From Cyanophora paradoxa (lineage: Eukaryota; Glaucocystophyceae; Cyanophorales; Cyanophoraceae), in the NCBI GenBank assembly GCA_004431415.1, contig QPMI01000224.1:1-64000 (forward strand): 64,000 nucleotides of DNA, in the 5' to 3' direction. Within the stretch, counting starts at the first letter, position 1. Every line of letters begins with the position of its first letter. Below are positions 1-11,336 of the stretch, piece by piece. Below the pieces are notes generated by a model. It saw only the letters and a list, made by a program, of their open reading frames with translations, ran no database searches and was not told where the DNA came from. Position numbers and translations under genes: made by a program.

Positions 1-430
1 TCTATAGCTACCGGTATACCGTAGTACCTCGGGGCCAGCTCAGCGGCTCATGATCAGCGGCTGGGCATGCCATGATGCGCATGCGGGGGGGCCCAGGGCC
101 TGCAGCCATGTTCATGAATTCGAATTGGTCTAATTTGACCGCCTAAATTGCTGTTTGTGAGGCTCAGTGATTCATGATCAGTGAGGCTCTTGCAATTGCC
201 GCTGTGCACTCGGATCATCGGATCCGATGATCCGGAATGATTGCAGCATGCATCATGGCATATGCCACATCATCATGGCATGCGCAATTCTGACCGACGG
301 ACGCTCTATATCTCATGACCAGTCACTGCTTCTGATGATCAAACTTGAAAGTATCATAGTACCTGACTCGAGCTCTACGCATACAGTAACTTGGACGCCG
401 GATGACCCGGCCCGCCATGGACAGGCGGCG
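1..430. other. Lower-GC, palindrome-rich intergenic island 1
   Basis: No gene is visible here. The stretch has far lower GC than the flanking genes and is crowded with short perfect palindromes such as TGATCA, GCATGC, GCAATTGC and TGGCATATGCCA. It carries the 9-mer TACCGTAGT (17-25) and the 11-mer GTATCATAGTA (351-361), both of which recur in the island at 32394-33232. It lies downstream of the 3' end of the minus-strand karyopherin gene. Its function is unknown. Confidence 0.6.
211..234. repeat. 24-nt perfect palindrome
   Basis: Bases 211-234 read identically on both strands, centred on a GGATCC at 220-225. The palindrome could extrude as a hairpin or bind a dimeric protein. It sits inside island 1. 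Confidence 0.7.
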
Positions 431-490
431 ATGACGTGGGGTAATGGGTGATCGGCTGGGGGTGAATGAGTATGTGTGTGTGTGGAAGTT

Positions 491-519
491 GGGGGGGGAA
501 GGGGGGGGGGGGGGGGGGG
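491..519. repeat. Poly-G tract downstream of the karyopherin gene
   Basis: Eight Gs (491-498), AA, then nineteen Gs (501-519). On the coding strand of the neighbouring minus-strand gene this is a C tract just past the stop codon. A short GT-rich stretch precedes it at about 471-484. Confidence 0.85.
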
Positions 520-530
520 CAGGAGCGGTG

Positions 531-3500
531 CTAGGAGAGGGAGTAGGCGAGGAGGGCGTCGGGGGTCATCTGGGAGCGGCAGATGCGGGAGAGGTCCGTC
601 ACCATCGCCCGGAAGCGCCGCCGGTTGGCGAGCAGCGGCCCCGAGGTGAGGAGGGGCAGGGCCTGCTGGCGGCACTCGGGGGGCAGGGCCTCGGCGGCGG
701 CGGCGGCCCAGGGGGCGCGGGCCTGGGGGAAGGCGTCGAAGGCGAGGGCGAGGAGGTCGGCGACGGCGCCCACCATCGTGCCCGCCATCGCCCCCGCCAC
801 CGCCCCGAAGAGCCCCGCCACCAGCCCGCCGCCGAGCGCGGCCACGACGTTGCGCTGGGCCTCCCCCGGGGCGCCGGGGAGGGCGGCGGCGGTGAGGAAC
901 TGGGTGTAGAAGTCGAGGAGGGCGCGCGCCGTCTCCCGCTCCTGGGCGGCCAGCTGGAAGAGGCCCGCCTCGAAGACCGCCCCCGCGCTCCCCAGCGCCC
1001 CGGGGCGCGCGCGCGCGGCCTCCGCGGCGAGGCGGAAGAGGGGGGCGGGGAGGTCGGGGGCGGCGGGGAGGGCGGCGAGGGCGGCGTGGATGCAGCGGGC
1101 GACGGGGGCGTCGAGCTCGGGGCGCCAGGCGGGCCCCGCCCCGTACTTGCCCACGGCGAGGGCGAGGGTCTCGAGGGCGCAGGGGGCGCCGCGGGCGAGG
1201 AAGGCGGCGGCGAGGGCCTCCACGGCGGGCGCGACGGCCCCCGCCATCAGCTCGGGGCGCCCCACGGCGAAGGCCCGCTGGAGGGCGGCGCACGCGGCCT
1301 CGCAGGCCGCCGGCGGGCAGGAGGGCGCCAGGGCGGCGGCGAGGGCGGAGAGGAGGGCGGCGAGGGGCGCGGCGGCGGCGGCCGGCTCGGCGGCCTCGAG
1401 GAGGACGGCGGCCGCCTCGGCCGAGGCGAGCTCCGAGACGAGCGCCCGCTCGTCCCCGGCCCCCGCCGCCGCCGCCACCCGCCCCGCCAGCGCCCCCAGG
1501 ATGCGCCCCGCCGCCGCCGCCCCGCCCCGCACCCGCCGGGGGCGCCGGCTCGGGAGCGGGGCGTGGACGGCGGCCCCCGGGTTGTACTGCGCGATGCGCG
1601 CGAGGGCCTCGGCGAGCAGCGGGCGGGCCTCGGCGCGGGCGGCGGGGTCGGCGGGGAGCGGGGCGGCGGCGGCGGGGTGCGTGCGGGCCCAGGCGGCCTC
1701 GAGGGCGGGGAAGACGGTGCCGGCCATGAAGGCGTTGGCGCGCGTCGAGTCGCGGCAGAGGCCGCGCAGCGCCCGCGCCGCCGCCAAGCTCAGGGCCGGC
1801 TCGGGGAGGGCGGCGAGGAGGGCGGAGAGGGCGGCGGGGCGACGGCGGGCCGGCCCTGGACCCACTCGGCGTAGGCGCCGAGGAGGGCGAGGCGGCGGCG
1901 CTTGAGGCGCAGCGGCTCGCCGGGCTCCGCGGAGGCGGCGGCGGCCGCAAAGAGCGCCTCCAGCCGCCCGTGCGTCGCCTCCGGCAGCGCGTGCGCCGCG
2001 TCGCACACGTAGTCCGCCACCTGCCCCGCACCCTCAGCCCCCGCCCGGCCGCCCCGGCGCGGGGCGCGGCGGGCGCGCGGAGGCGCCTCCTGCACGGCGA
2101 AGAGCAGCGCCTCGGTCGCCTGCCAGGGCCGCCCCGCGCCCTGCGGGAGGAAGCGGCGGGGTCGGGGCGGGGTGGGCCAGGGCGGGCGGGGCGGGGAGGG
2201 CGGACGTGTGAGAGGGCGGCGAGGAGGGGCTCGAAGTAGTCGCCGCGGAGGAGGCGGAAGGCGGCCGCCAGCGCGTCCCCCGCCTCCCGCCGGTACGTCC
2301 CTGCGCCCCGCCTCGGCCCCGCCCCGCCCCGCCCGCCCCCGCACGCACCCAGGTCCTCCCCCGACGCCTCCGCCCCTCCTCCCCGCCCCCTCCTCCGGCG
2401 CCCCTCGCCCTCCTCTGCCCGCGGCGCCGCTCGAGGGGCGGCGGGGCGGGAGGGGCCGGGCCGGGGCGGGGCGGGCACCGGGCGGGTAGGCGCAGGAGCG
2501 GACGAGGGTCTCGACGAGGGCGCGGTACACCGGCGCGTACGCGGCCTGCCCGCACACTGAGCCCGCCCGGCGCTGCGCTGGCGGCGCGGGGCGGGGCGGG
2601 GCGGACGGCGGCGGGGGCGGGGGCGTCGGCGAGGGAGCGCTCGAGGTGGTGCCAGGCCTCGAGGGTGAGGTAGCTCACGCGCCGCGCCGGGTGCGCCGTG
2701 CACTGCAGCAGCACGTTCACCACCCCGACGCCTGCCCCGCGAGCCGTGAGCGGGGGCGGGGCGGCGGGCGGGGGCGGCGCGGGGGCGGACGGCGTCGTCG
2801 GGCGGAGGAGGGGCTCCCCGCAGGCCTCCACGAGGGCTGCCGCCACGCGGCACACCGCCTCCGCCTGCGCCGCGTCGCCCTGCAGCGCCCCCGCCCCGCC
2901 GCCGCCACCAGCTGCCGAGACGCCGCCGCGAAGACCGCCGCCGCCTCCCCGACGGCTGCCGCCGGCTCGGGGGCGGGGCGGGGCGGGGCGGGGGGGCGGG
3001 GCGGACGAGGGTGGCGAGGGCGTCGACAAGGAGCTCGGAGGCGGGGCCGCAGAGGGCGGCGCTCCGCAGGCCCTCCAGCGCCGCCTCCACCGGCCACCCC
3101 CGCACCACGAAGCTGCTCCCCGTCAGCGCGCCCCGCCCCCGCCCCGGGGAGCGGCCCGGCGCACCTCGGGGGCAGGAAGGGGAGCCAGTGCTGGAGGCAG
3201 GAGAGGGCGGCGCGCTTGAAGTGCAACCCGGCCGGCTCGGGCGCCGCCTCGCCCCGCAGGGCGGCCTCGCAGAGGGAGCAGAGGGCGGGGGCGCCCTTGG
3301 CGAGCTCCGCCTTCACCGCGTCCCGCCGCGCCTGCGTGCACACCATCGCCTCGTACTCCTCCGGCAGCAGTCCGAAGTACTGCAGCAGCGACGCCCTGCC
3401 CCCCGCCCCCCGTCACCCCCCGCCCGGGGCGAGGCGCGGAGCCGGCGCACCCGACGAGCGGGCTGGCGAGCTGGCCCTGGTCGCCTTGCGCGACGCGCAT

Positions 3501-4104
3501 GATGTCCGCGAAGCACGAGGGCCAGCCCTGAGGGATCACCCGCACCGCTGCGCGCGCCCGTCAGACGCCGCCAGCACCGCCCGCCGCACTCGCCCTCGGC
3601 GCTCACTGAGCGCCGCCAGAGAGAGGCAGAGCTTGGTCTGGACGATCGCAGGGCCGCTGGCGAAGCGCAGGAGCAGCGGCACCAGCGCCGACGCCGCCTG
3701 CTCCACCGGCGGCACGCAGTCCCTGCACCGGGGCGCGCGTCAGGCCGACGCGTCGCTGCGGGAACGGCGGATGCACCACTGCCTCGTGATGACAGAGTGG
3801 AGCGTCTGCGCCGCGAAGTGCTGGGCCTCGAGTCCCTGCGCGGCGTCAGCGGTCGGCGGCACGCGGTCAGAGCGCGTCCGGAGGACCTCAGCACTCGAAA
3901 GCAGCTCCAAACTGACGCCCCATGCCGCCGGCGTCGATTGGAACTGGATGAGCCACAGGTTCGCGTTGTTGCGCTGCCCGGCGTCTGGGCTAGTGTAGAG
4001 AGCGCGCAAAGCCTGCCGGTCGAGATCAGCAAGCGTCGCTTTCGACGCGGCACGCGTTGCTGGGGCCTGCCCCGGCGCACCGCCACGACTTCGGCGGCCG
4101 TCAT
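531..4104 (-). CDS. IPO13/TNPO3: Importin-13/transportin-3 family karyopherin (importin-beta superfamily)
   Basis: Nuclear transport receptor of the importin-beta family. Relatives carry cargo such as SR proteins, or ferry cargo in both directions, under Ran control. Exon 1 (4104-4081) encodes MTAAEVVA. A 68-bp GT-AG intron (4080-4013) leads to ALRALYTSPDAGQRNNANLW and then QFQSTPAAWGVS, the typical N-terminal HEAT region of this family. Further exons give LRFASGPAIVQTKLCLSLAA, a GWPSCFADIMRVAQ block and a LLPEEYEAM block, all in the family order. The long last exon (531 to about 2000) is alanine- and leucine-rich helical repeat, ending in DALLAYSLS and a stop. Several short introns have lengths divisible by three and no stop, so they read through. 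The N-terminal blocks resemble IPO13 slightly more than TNPO3, so the exact orthologue is open. Confidence 0.85.
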
Positions 4105-4373
4105 CGCGCCCAGGCGCCGGCCGCGCGGACCGAACTTCTGTCGCTTAGGCCGGCTGGGTGCGGTGCTTCGGATGTTCTACGGACTATCCTGGAGCTCGAC
4201 GTCACAGAACGTGTAGCCCCCGATCTGTCTTCCCCCCCCACTTCGTTCGCTGATAGCTCTCACATTCGATTTCTGCTCGCGTTCTCTGCCTCGCGTTCGC
4301 TGTCCAGCTTCTGCTTTCTCTGGTGCGGTTTCCTACGTGTGCGACCTGCCTGAAGGGAGGGGAGGGGATGGGG

Positions 4374-5366
4374 CTAGGGCTTGCTGGGGGTGCCGGCCTC
4401 GTCGGCGGTGAGGGTGCGGAGGTCCCTGTCGGAGATGCCGAGGAGGTAGAGCACGGCGTCCACGTTCGTCTGGTTGATCGCAGCCTTCGCCGCCAGCTGC
4501 GCCCCTCGCCCCCGTCAGCCCCGCCCCCGCCCCGCCCCGCACGCCCCGCGCGCGCCTGGTAGGTGGGGATGTCGTTGAAGCAGATGCCGAGGCCGGCGCT
4601 CCGGATCATGTCCACGCTGTTCGCTGCGCGGCCTCAGCGGCGGGGCGCGGGGCGGCGGGCGGCGGGCCTCCGGGGCGCACCGCCGTCGCCGATGGCGATG
4701 ACCTGCTCGAGCTCGATCTGCTCCTGCTGCGCGATCAGCTGCATGATCTCCACCTGCCCGCTCCCTCTGTCACCCCCCGCAGACGCCCCCGGGGCGGGGC
4801 GGGCCGGGGCGGGGCGGGGGGCGCCTTGCGCTGTCCGTTGATGATCTGGCCGACGAGGCGCCCCGTGAGGTGGCCCTGCCGCGCCCCGTCAGCGAGGCGC
4901 GGGAGGCGGCCGGGGCCGGGGCCGGGGCCGGGGCCGGGGCCGTGGCGGGGGCGGGCCTGCTCGATCTCGAGGACGTTGGAGAAGGTGTAGTCGAGCCCGA
5001 GGTCCTTCTTGAAGTGCTCGATCATCGTGCTGCCCCCGCCCCGCACCCCCTCAGCCGCCCCCGCCGACCCCCCGCTGCGGAGGCCCCGTGCTGGGGGCGC
5101 CGGGGGCGCGCCTGAAGCCGGTGGAGATGACGGCGAGCTTGTAGCCGAGGCGGCGCAGGGCGTAGCAGAGCTGCCGCGCGCCGTCCGTGTACTGCGGGGC
5201 GGGTGAGGGGCGGGCGGGGGGCGGGGGCGGCGGGGCGGGGCGGGGGCGGGGGCGGGCCTTCATGCCTGCGACGACCTGGCGGAGGGCCTCCTCCTTCATC
5301 CCCGCCAGCATCGCCACGCACTTCTTCAGCACCTGCCCCACGCGCCCCCGCCCCCTCACGCTCCGC

Positions 5367-5447
<81 letters not shown>

Positions 5448-6530
5448 CCCGCTCTCCCTCCCAGCCGCCCCCGCCGCCCCCGCCGCCGGCCGGCCCTGCT
5501 AGATGCCCCACCCCCCGCCCTGGGGTGCGGGGCGGGGCGGTGCGTGGAGGGGGAGGGGGGCGGGGTGGGGCCCCCGCACCTCCTCGAGGTTCTGGGCGGT
5601 GGCGCTCTGCTTGAGGGCGCGGACGGCGTCGAGCTTGCCGGCGGCGCGCGCGAGCTCCAGCAGCATGTCCCCCTGCACCAGCGTGTTCGACACGTCCATC
5701 ACCACCAGCCGCTTGCTCCTCCGGTGCAGGCCCTCCCGCTGCACTGCCACGTCCGTCTTCTGCGCCCGCGCCAGCTGCAGCAGCTCCGCCTGCCCCAGCG
5801 TGAGGTCTGCCCCGCGGCCGGCGGCGCGCGGTGCGCCGCTCGCCTTGAACTCGTCGAGCTTGATCGATTGCGGGACCCGCACAGTGAACTCGAGCGAGGA
5901 GAGCCGCCGCTCGCTGAGGGGCGAGATCTTGTCGATCGTGATCTGCTTCCTGTTGAGCATGTCCTGCGCCCCCGCCCCGTGAGCCGCACCGGCGCCGCCG
6001 CGGGGGCGACGGCGCTCGGAGCGGACCGCGATCTCAGCGATCATAGCGGCTTTGATCTCCTGCGAGATGATGGTGATGGCGTACAACTCGTCGCTCGCCG
6101 CCGCCCGCGCCGCGCTCGGGTCCTTCGTCAGCACGTTGAAGTCCATCTTCATCCCCTGCTCGTTCGCATGGAAGAGTAGGTCCTTCACGACCTGCGGCGG
6201 CGCGTGCGTAGCTAAGCTGCGAATCTCTTGGGCGAGATGCAGCCGGCGAGCGGCGCGCGCGCGCCTGCATGCTACCCGAAGCCAGCTCGATAGTAATCAC
6301 CGCTGTAAGATATCCCTGCATCACCATCTGGTTCACGTCCTGCACGATGCAGTTGTTGTTTGCGATCGTTCTGCGGGGCGCGTCGATTCCGGTGAAGCCG
6401 AGGCGTCGCGGCCACGCTGAAGGGGAATCGAACCTGAATAACGAGCTCATGATGCCGGGCTTGTCGCGACCGGAGACCTGGCGCGACGGTGACGCACAGC
6501 GAGCGCGGTCGGCTGGCGACGCACTGTCAT
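4374..6530 (-). CDS. SerB: Phosphoserine phosphatase (SerB type) with two N-terminal ACT domains; altered HAD motifs
   Basis: HAD-superfamily enzyme expected to hydrolyse O-phospho-L-serine in the last step of serine synthesis. The preferred start is a 6-nt exon (6530-6525, MT) joined over a 47-bp intron (6524-6478) to VSGRDKPGIMSSLFR. This restores a proper first ACT strand and continues to NNNCIVQDVNQMVMQGYLTA. An alternative start is at 6624. A second ACT-like unit follows (YAITIISQEI ... RKQITIDKISPLSE). The HAD core has motif I MDVSNTLVQG (about 5690), motif II VISTGF, then LTGRLVGQIINGQRK and motif IV IGDGANSVDM, split by an intron after GDG. The usual family motifs are DxDxT and GDGxND, so the second acidic residue of each is replaced by Ser. 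At least two introns use GC donors (5257-5192 and 4956-4876). The protein ends DEAGTPSKP. Confidence 0.88.
4912..4941. repeat. (GGGGCC)5 hexanucleotide repeat in a phosphatase intron
   Basis: Five exact GGGGCC units on the + strand (GGCCCC on the coding strand), inside the 81-bp GC-AG intron at 4956-4876. Confidence 0.9.
5367..5445. repeat. Poly-C followed by (CA)n microsatellite in a phosphatase intron
   Basis: Forty-three Cs (5367-5409) run directly into about 18 CA units (5409-5445). Both lie in the intron 5579-5333, between exons ending NLEE and starting VLKKCVAML. They make that intron 247 bp long, several times the usual length here. Confidence 0.9.
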
Positions 6531-6735
6531 AACGATCCGCTCTGCACTTGCTCCTGAAGTCGACGGCTTCGTCATTTGCGCAGTGCCGAGCTTCTTGCGG
6601 ACCTTGCGCAGTGCCGAGCTTCAACAGCGTACCCCTGGCTGGGCGCGAAACCTGAGCGGGCGGCGCCGCTGTTCGTGTTCGTTCCCGGAATCCGGCTGCA
6701 TCAAGTCTTTATCGGTCGTCGCGGGGCCTCAAAAG
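6531..6735. promoter_or_regulatory. Shared divergent 5' spacer with a 19-bp direct repeat
   Basis: Only 205 bp separate the start codons of the phosphatase (-) and ataxin-2 (+), so both promoters must lie here or in the first exons. An exact 19-bp direct repeat occurs at 6576-6594 and 6604-6622. No TATA box was recognised. Confidence 0.45.
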
Positions 6736-9700
6736 ATGGCCACTGGGGCCAAGGCCGGCGTGAAGTTGGAGGACGGAGTTCACTCCGGGGGAAACGCGTT
6801 CTTAGAGTGCGTTACCCTTGCGCATGATCTGGTGCGCCGGCTCACGGGGGTTCCGACCGCGCAGGAGAGAGACGATGCGCCAGGAAAAGCACCTCCATGA
6901 ACGGCTGGTGTTCATTACGACGAGCCTGATTGTGCGTAAAGCGCCCGCTCGACCCTCCGCCGCCGTTCGCGCGAGCCCTGATCGCCGCCAGGGTCTCGAG
7001 GTGGAAGCGCATGTCAAGAACGGCACTGTCTACGACGGCATCTTTCACGGCGCGGCGATGGACAAGGAATACGGCGTCGTCTTGAAGATGGCGCGCAAGC
7101 GACCCGGGTCAGATGGAGCGGCAGTTGTCACCGGGCTGCCCGCCGAGTCGATGGTCTTCTACGCTAAGGATCTGGTCATGCTGCTCGCGAAGGACGTTTC
7201 CATTTCAGAGATGCTCGATGACGACCGCCGCGGGGCGCACGGTCCGCTGCCCGCAGCTTGCCGTCTCATGCCCCTCCGAGTTCCGCCGAGCTTACGGTTT
7301 CCTTTTCCCTCTTCAGATTCCTTTGCTACAGATGCGGAGATCAGCGCGGCGGCTGGCTTTGGCGCGGAGCGCGAGCTGCAGCCCTGGTGCCCAGACGACG
7401 ACGCCCCGGACCACCTCGGCTTAGAATATCCTTTGCGCCTGCGAGCGGTTCCTTTTCGCGGGTGCGGGCGCACCCCATCGCGCTCTCCTTGACTGCCGGG
7501 GAGCACTTCGACGTTCCACGACCGGGGCTCGCTTAAGTGGGACCAGTTCAAGATCAACGAGCAGCGGTTCGGGGTGAAGACGACGTACGACGAAGAGATC
7601 TACACGACGAAGCTGCACCGGGAGACGAGCTCGCACGAGTTCCGCGAGCGCCAGAAGCAGGCCGAGCGCATCGCCGCCGAGATTGAGGGGGTCCGCCGCC
7701 CCACGCCGGCCCCGCGGCGCGCGGGGCGCCGGTGCGAGGGTCCGGCCGGCGCAGCGGGCGAAGGCGACGGAGAACGTGCACCTGCGGGAGGAGCGCGGGG
7801 TGGCGATGGAGGACGACAAGTACGACGAGGAGGCTCTCTACGGTGCCGTCATCCGCGACGACCAGCCCCGCAGCTCCGCCGGCCGCGGCGTCCCGTGCGC
7901 GCCGCCCCGCCTTGCCCCACCGCCTGCCCCCATCCCTGACCCCCCGCAGGATTGCCGCGCGCCCGCGCCCGACGAGCGAGATCATCGCGAAGGTGCGGCC
8001 GCCGGCTGGCGGGAGGGGGCGGGGCAGCGGGCGCCGGCCGGGGGGGCCTGAGCGGGGCTGCCAGGCGGGGAAGGGCGGGGCGGTGGACGAGTCGCTGGTG
8101 GCGGGCCACAAGCAGCTGCGCATCCAGGTCGCGCAGGCGCGCCGCACCATCGTGCGCCGCCCCGCCCCCGCCGCCCCCGCGCCGTGGCCGCGAGCGGGCG
8201 GGGGTGGCGGGGGCAGAACGCGGGGTCGCCGTACGGGAGCCCCGGGGCGTCGCAGTCGCCGCTGCAGGCGGCGGTGAGCGCGGGGGAGAGCCTGCTCGGC
8301 CTCAACCTGGACCCCGCCGTCCCCGCAACCGACGGTGCCCCTGCACCCCCGCCCCGCTCCCGCCCCGCCCCACCCCGCCCCGGAGCCGACGGGCGCTGCG
8401 CAGAGGAGACGCGGCAGAAGTTCCTCGAGTTCAAGCGGAGCAAGGAGGAGGACAGCACGGCGAGGAAGGCGCGGGAGCTCGAGGAGCTAAAGAACTTCTC
8501 CCAGCGCTTCTCCACCTCCTCGCCCATCGCCTCGCCCCGCAGCGGCTCCCAGTCGCCCACCGCGCGCGCCGCCGCCGCCGCCTCGCGCCGCGCCGCCGCC
8601 GTGCAGCTGCAGCGGCCGGTCCCCGACCGGGCGCGCACCCTCTCCGACGCCGACCAGGAGACGCCGACGGGCACCACGCCGCCCCGATCCCCGCCGCCGC
8701 CCGCCCCCCCGCCGCCGCCGACGCCGCCGCCGGCGCCGGCAAGCCGGCAGGGCGGGGACGGCGGCCGCCGCCGTGGGTGCGCCCTCGCTGGAGCGGAAGA
8801 GCGCCTTCAACGCCGGCGCCAAAGAGTTCGTCCCCTCGTTCCTCAAGGCCGCCCCGCTGCCCCGCCCCTCCTCCCACCCCACCCAGCCCGCCCCTCCAGC
8901 CCCCTCCCCCGCCACACCCTCAGCCCCCGCCCCCCGGCGACACCGACGGCCGCGGCGGTGCCTGGGGCCCCGCGACGCCGTCGGCGCCGGCCGCACCGGC
9001 GGCTTCGGCGGCGCCTGCTACGCCGGCCACACCGGCGAGCACCTCGACGCCGGCAGGCGCCGCGCCGGCCGCTCCGGCCACGCCGGCGACCCCCGCGGCC
9101 CCGGCGGCCGAGGGCGCGGCGGCGGGGACAGCGGCGGCGGGGACGCCGGGCGGGGAGAAGGCGGGGGAGGGGAAGGAGGAGAAGAAGGAGAGCAAGTCGA
9201 AGCTGAACCCGAACGCCAAGGCCTTCACGCCGACCTTCTCGGCAGCGCCGGCGATGCTCCCGTCCCCCGTCGTGGGCGGACCGATGCCCATGCCGCCGGG
9301 CCCCGGCATGATGATGATGCCCGCGATGGGCCCCGGCCCGATGATGGGCCCCGGGGGCATGGGCCCCCCGGTGCAGGCCTTCCACGCCTCGCCCCGGGCG
9401 GATCACGGGAGCATCAACGAGCAGTACATGGAGGGGATGCGGCGGCAGCAGCAGCAGCAGCAGGGGCCCTACATGGACTCCCCCGACGCCGCCAAGTGGC
9501 GCGGCCCCGGCGGCCCCTCCTGGCGCACCCCGGAGGACGGCCCCGAGGGGCCCCGCCCCGGCATGCTCCCCGGGCCGCAGGGGACCCCCGTCCGCCAGCC
9601 CCACTTCGCCGGCCCGCCCATGCCTTACAGCGGGGCCGGCCCCAACCAGGCGCCCCCGGGGGCGTACATGGGCGGTATGCCGCCGGGCGGGATGCCGCCG

Positions 9701-10483
9701 GGGAGCCCTGTGCCGCTGCTGCAGCAGCAGGCGCCGCAGACGCCGCCGAACATGCAGCCACAGCAACAGGGGAGCGCCCCGCCGCCCCAGCAGCAGGCGC
9801 CCCTCATGGCGATGCCGGGGCCCGGCATGCCGCCCCAGCAAGTCTACATCCTCCCCCCGGGCGCCCGCATGGTCCCCGGCCCGGGGCCCATGCAGCCCGG
9901 CGGGCCCCAGTTCGTGTACGCGGGCGGCCCGCCCCCGGTGCGCCGGCCCCGCCCTCGCCCGCCGTGCCGCGCCCGAGGCCGGCGCAGATGCAGATGCAAG
10001 GCGGGATGCAGATGCAGGGGCCAATGCAGGGCCCGATGCAGGGCGGGCAGATGCCGATGCAGCTCGTCGGGGGTCCGATGGGCGGGCCGGGCTTCCCCCC
10101 GGGCCAGGGCGGGCAGATGGTGATGCAGCAGGGGACGCCGCCGCCGCAGCAGCACGGGGCGCGGCGCACGAGCGCCGGCACCTCGGGCCCCGCCGGCGGC
10201 GGCCGCGGCTCCCCCGTCGCCGCCATTCCCCACGGTGCCGCCCCCGCCCCCGCCCGCCCACTCCGCCAACAGCCGGCCCTGACGCCCGGCGGCAGTGCCG
10301 GCGGCGCCGGGCGCCGGGCGGATGCCGCAGATGCCGCAGATGCAGCCGGTGGGGGTGATTCCGATGGGGATGGCCCCGCCCCAGATGGTGCCGGGCGGGG
10401 CGCCGCCGGGGGCCGTCATCCTCCAGGGCCCCGTCATGCCGGGCGCGCCCGGCCAGGTCTACTACCCCAACTACCAGGGCTAG
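6736..10483 (+). CDS. ATXN2: Ataxin-2 (Lsm, LsmAD and PAM2 RNA-binding protein)
   Basis: Cytoplasmic RNA-binding protein of the ATXN2/Pbp1/CID family, known to bind poly(A)-binding protein and act in stress granules and translation. Exon 1 starts at ATG 6736 (MATGAKAGVKLEDG). Introns 6807-6864 and 6932-6991 join in frame to give the Lsm domain (ERLVFITTSLI then GLEVEAHVKNGTVYDGIFHG). The LsmAD domain follows: ERELQPW, KWDQFKINEQRFGVKTTYDE, IYTTKL and ENVHLREERG. A helical patch reads ELEELKNFSQRF. There are two PAM2-like motifs: SAFNAGAKEFVPSF (about 8800-8841) and the better SKLNPNAKAFTPTF (about 9196-9237). The C-terminal third is Met/Pro/Gly/Gln-rich low complexity with a six-Gln run near 9450, and ends VYYPNYQG. 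The middle exons are GC-rich and their splice sites are approximate. Confidence 0.92.
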
Positions 10484-10623
10484 CGGCCCACGCCGCCCCG
10501 CCCCCTCCTCCTCTCTCGCCAACGCGATCGCTCTCAAGAAGGGAGGCGGGACAGGGGAGGCGGGGAGGGAGCCAGGGGAGGTAGGGGCGGGGCAGGGCGG
10601 GGCGGGGCGGGGCGGGGCGGGGG

Positions 10624-11304
10624 TCAGTCCCAGCGGATGTCGCCGTGGACGAGGAAGGTGGCGGGGTGGTGGGCGAGCAGGGCGCCCCAGGACCAGGGCA
10701 CCTTGCCCCAGTGCTGCACGAAGTCCCCGTACACGAACCCCCCGAAGACGCGCTGCATGAGCCGCCACTCCTGGTCCCGCAGGTAGTGCACCAGGCCCAC
10801 GTCGAAGGTGTAGCCCCCCGTGTACCCCCCGAACATCCGCCGCACGTACTCCGAGAAGCCCTGCGGGGGTTGAGGGGCAGGGGGGCGGGGAGGGGGGCGG
10901 GGGCGGGCGTCGGAGAGGGAGTAGATAGCGTTGCCGTTGAGGACCATCCACCTGGGGGGCCCTCGGCCCCGCAGGCGAGGGCGGCGCGCGCGGCGGCCCC
11001 CCGCACCAGTACGGCCGCTCCCACGAGCTCCGGTCGATGGAGCCCATCATCCAGAAGGGCTCGCTGCCGCCCCTCCCCATCGCGCCCCGCGGGGGCCCCG
11101 CCGGGGGCGTCTGGGGCGGGGCGGGCACCTGGAGTAGGCGAGGCGGCGGAGCTCGTCGAGCCAGTCGCGGCGGACGGCCTTCACGTCCGTGTCCATGAGG
11201 AAGTAGTAGTCGTAGCGCGCCTTGAGCGCCGCGTCCGTCGAGAGGAGGAAGAAGCGCAGCGTCACGCCCCGCGGGTAGACAGCCTGCCGCAGCACTCGGG
11301 GCAG

Positions 11305-11336
<32 letters not shown>

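Noticed and set aside
313-3108. 931-codon open frame on the minus strand rich in Arg and Pro
   Set aside because: It is a shadow of GC-rich coding sequence. Homology blocks of the karyopherin lie in other frames, and the translation is low-complexity with no domain.
4912-5445. CRISPR-like or transposon repeat
   Set aside because: These are simple hexanucleotide, mono- and dinucleotide repeats with no spacers, terminal repeats or transposase.
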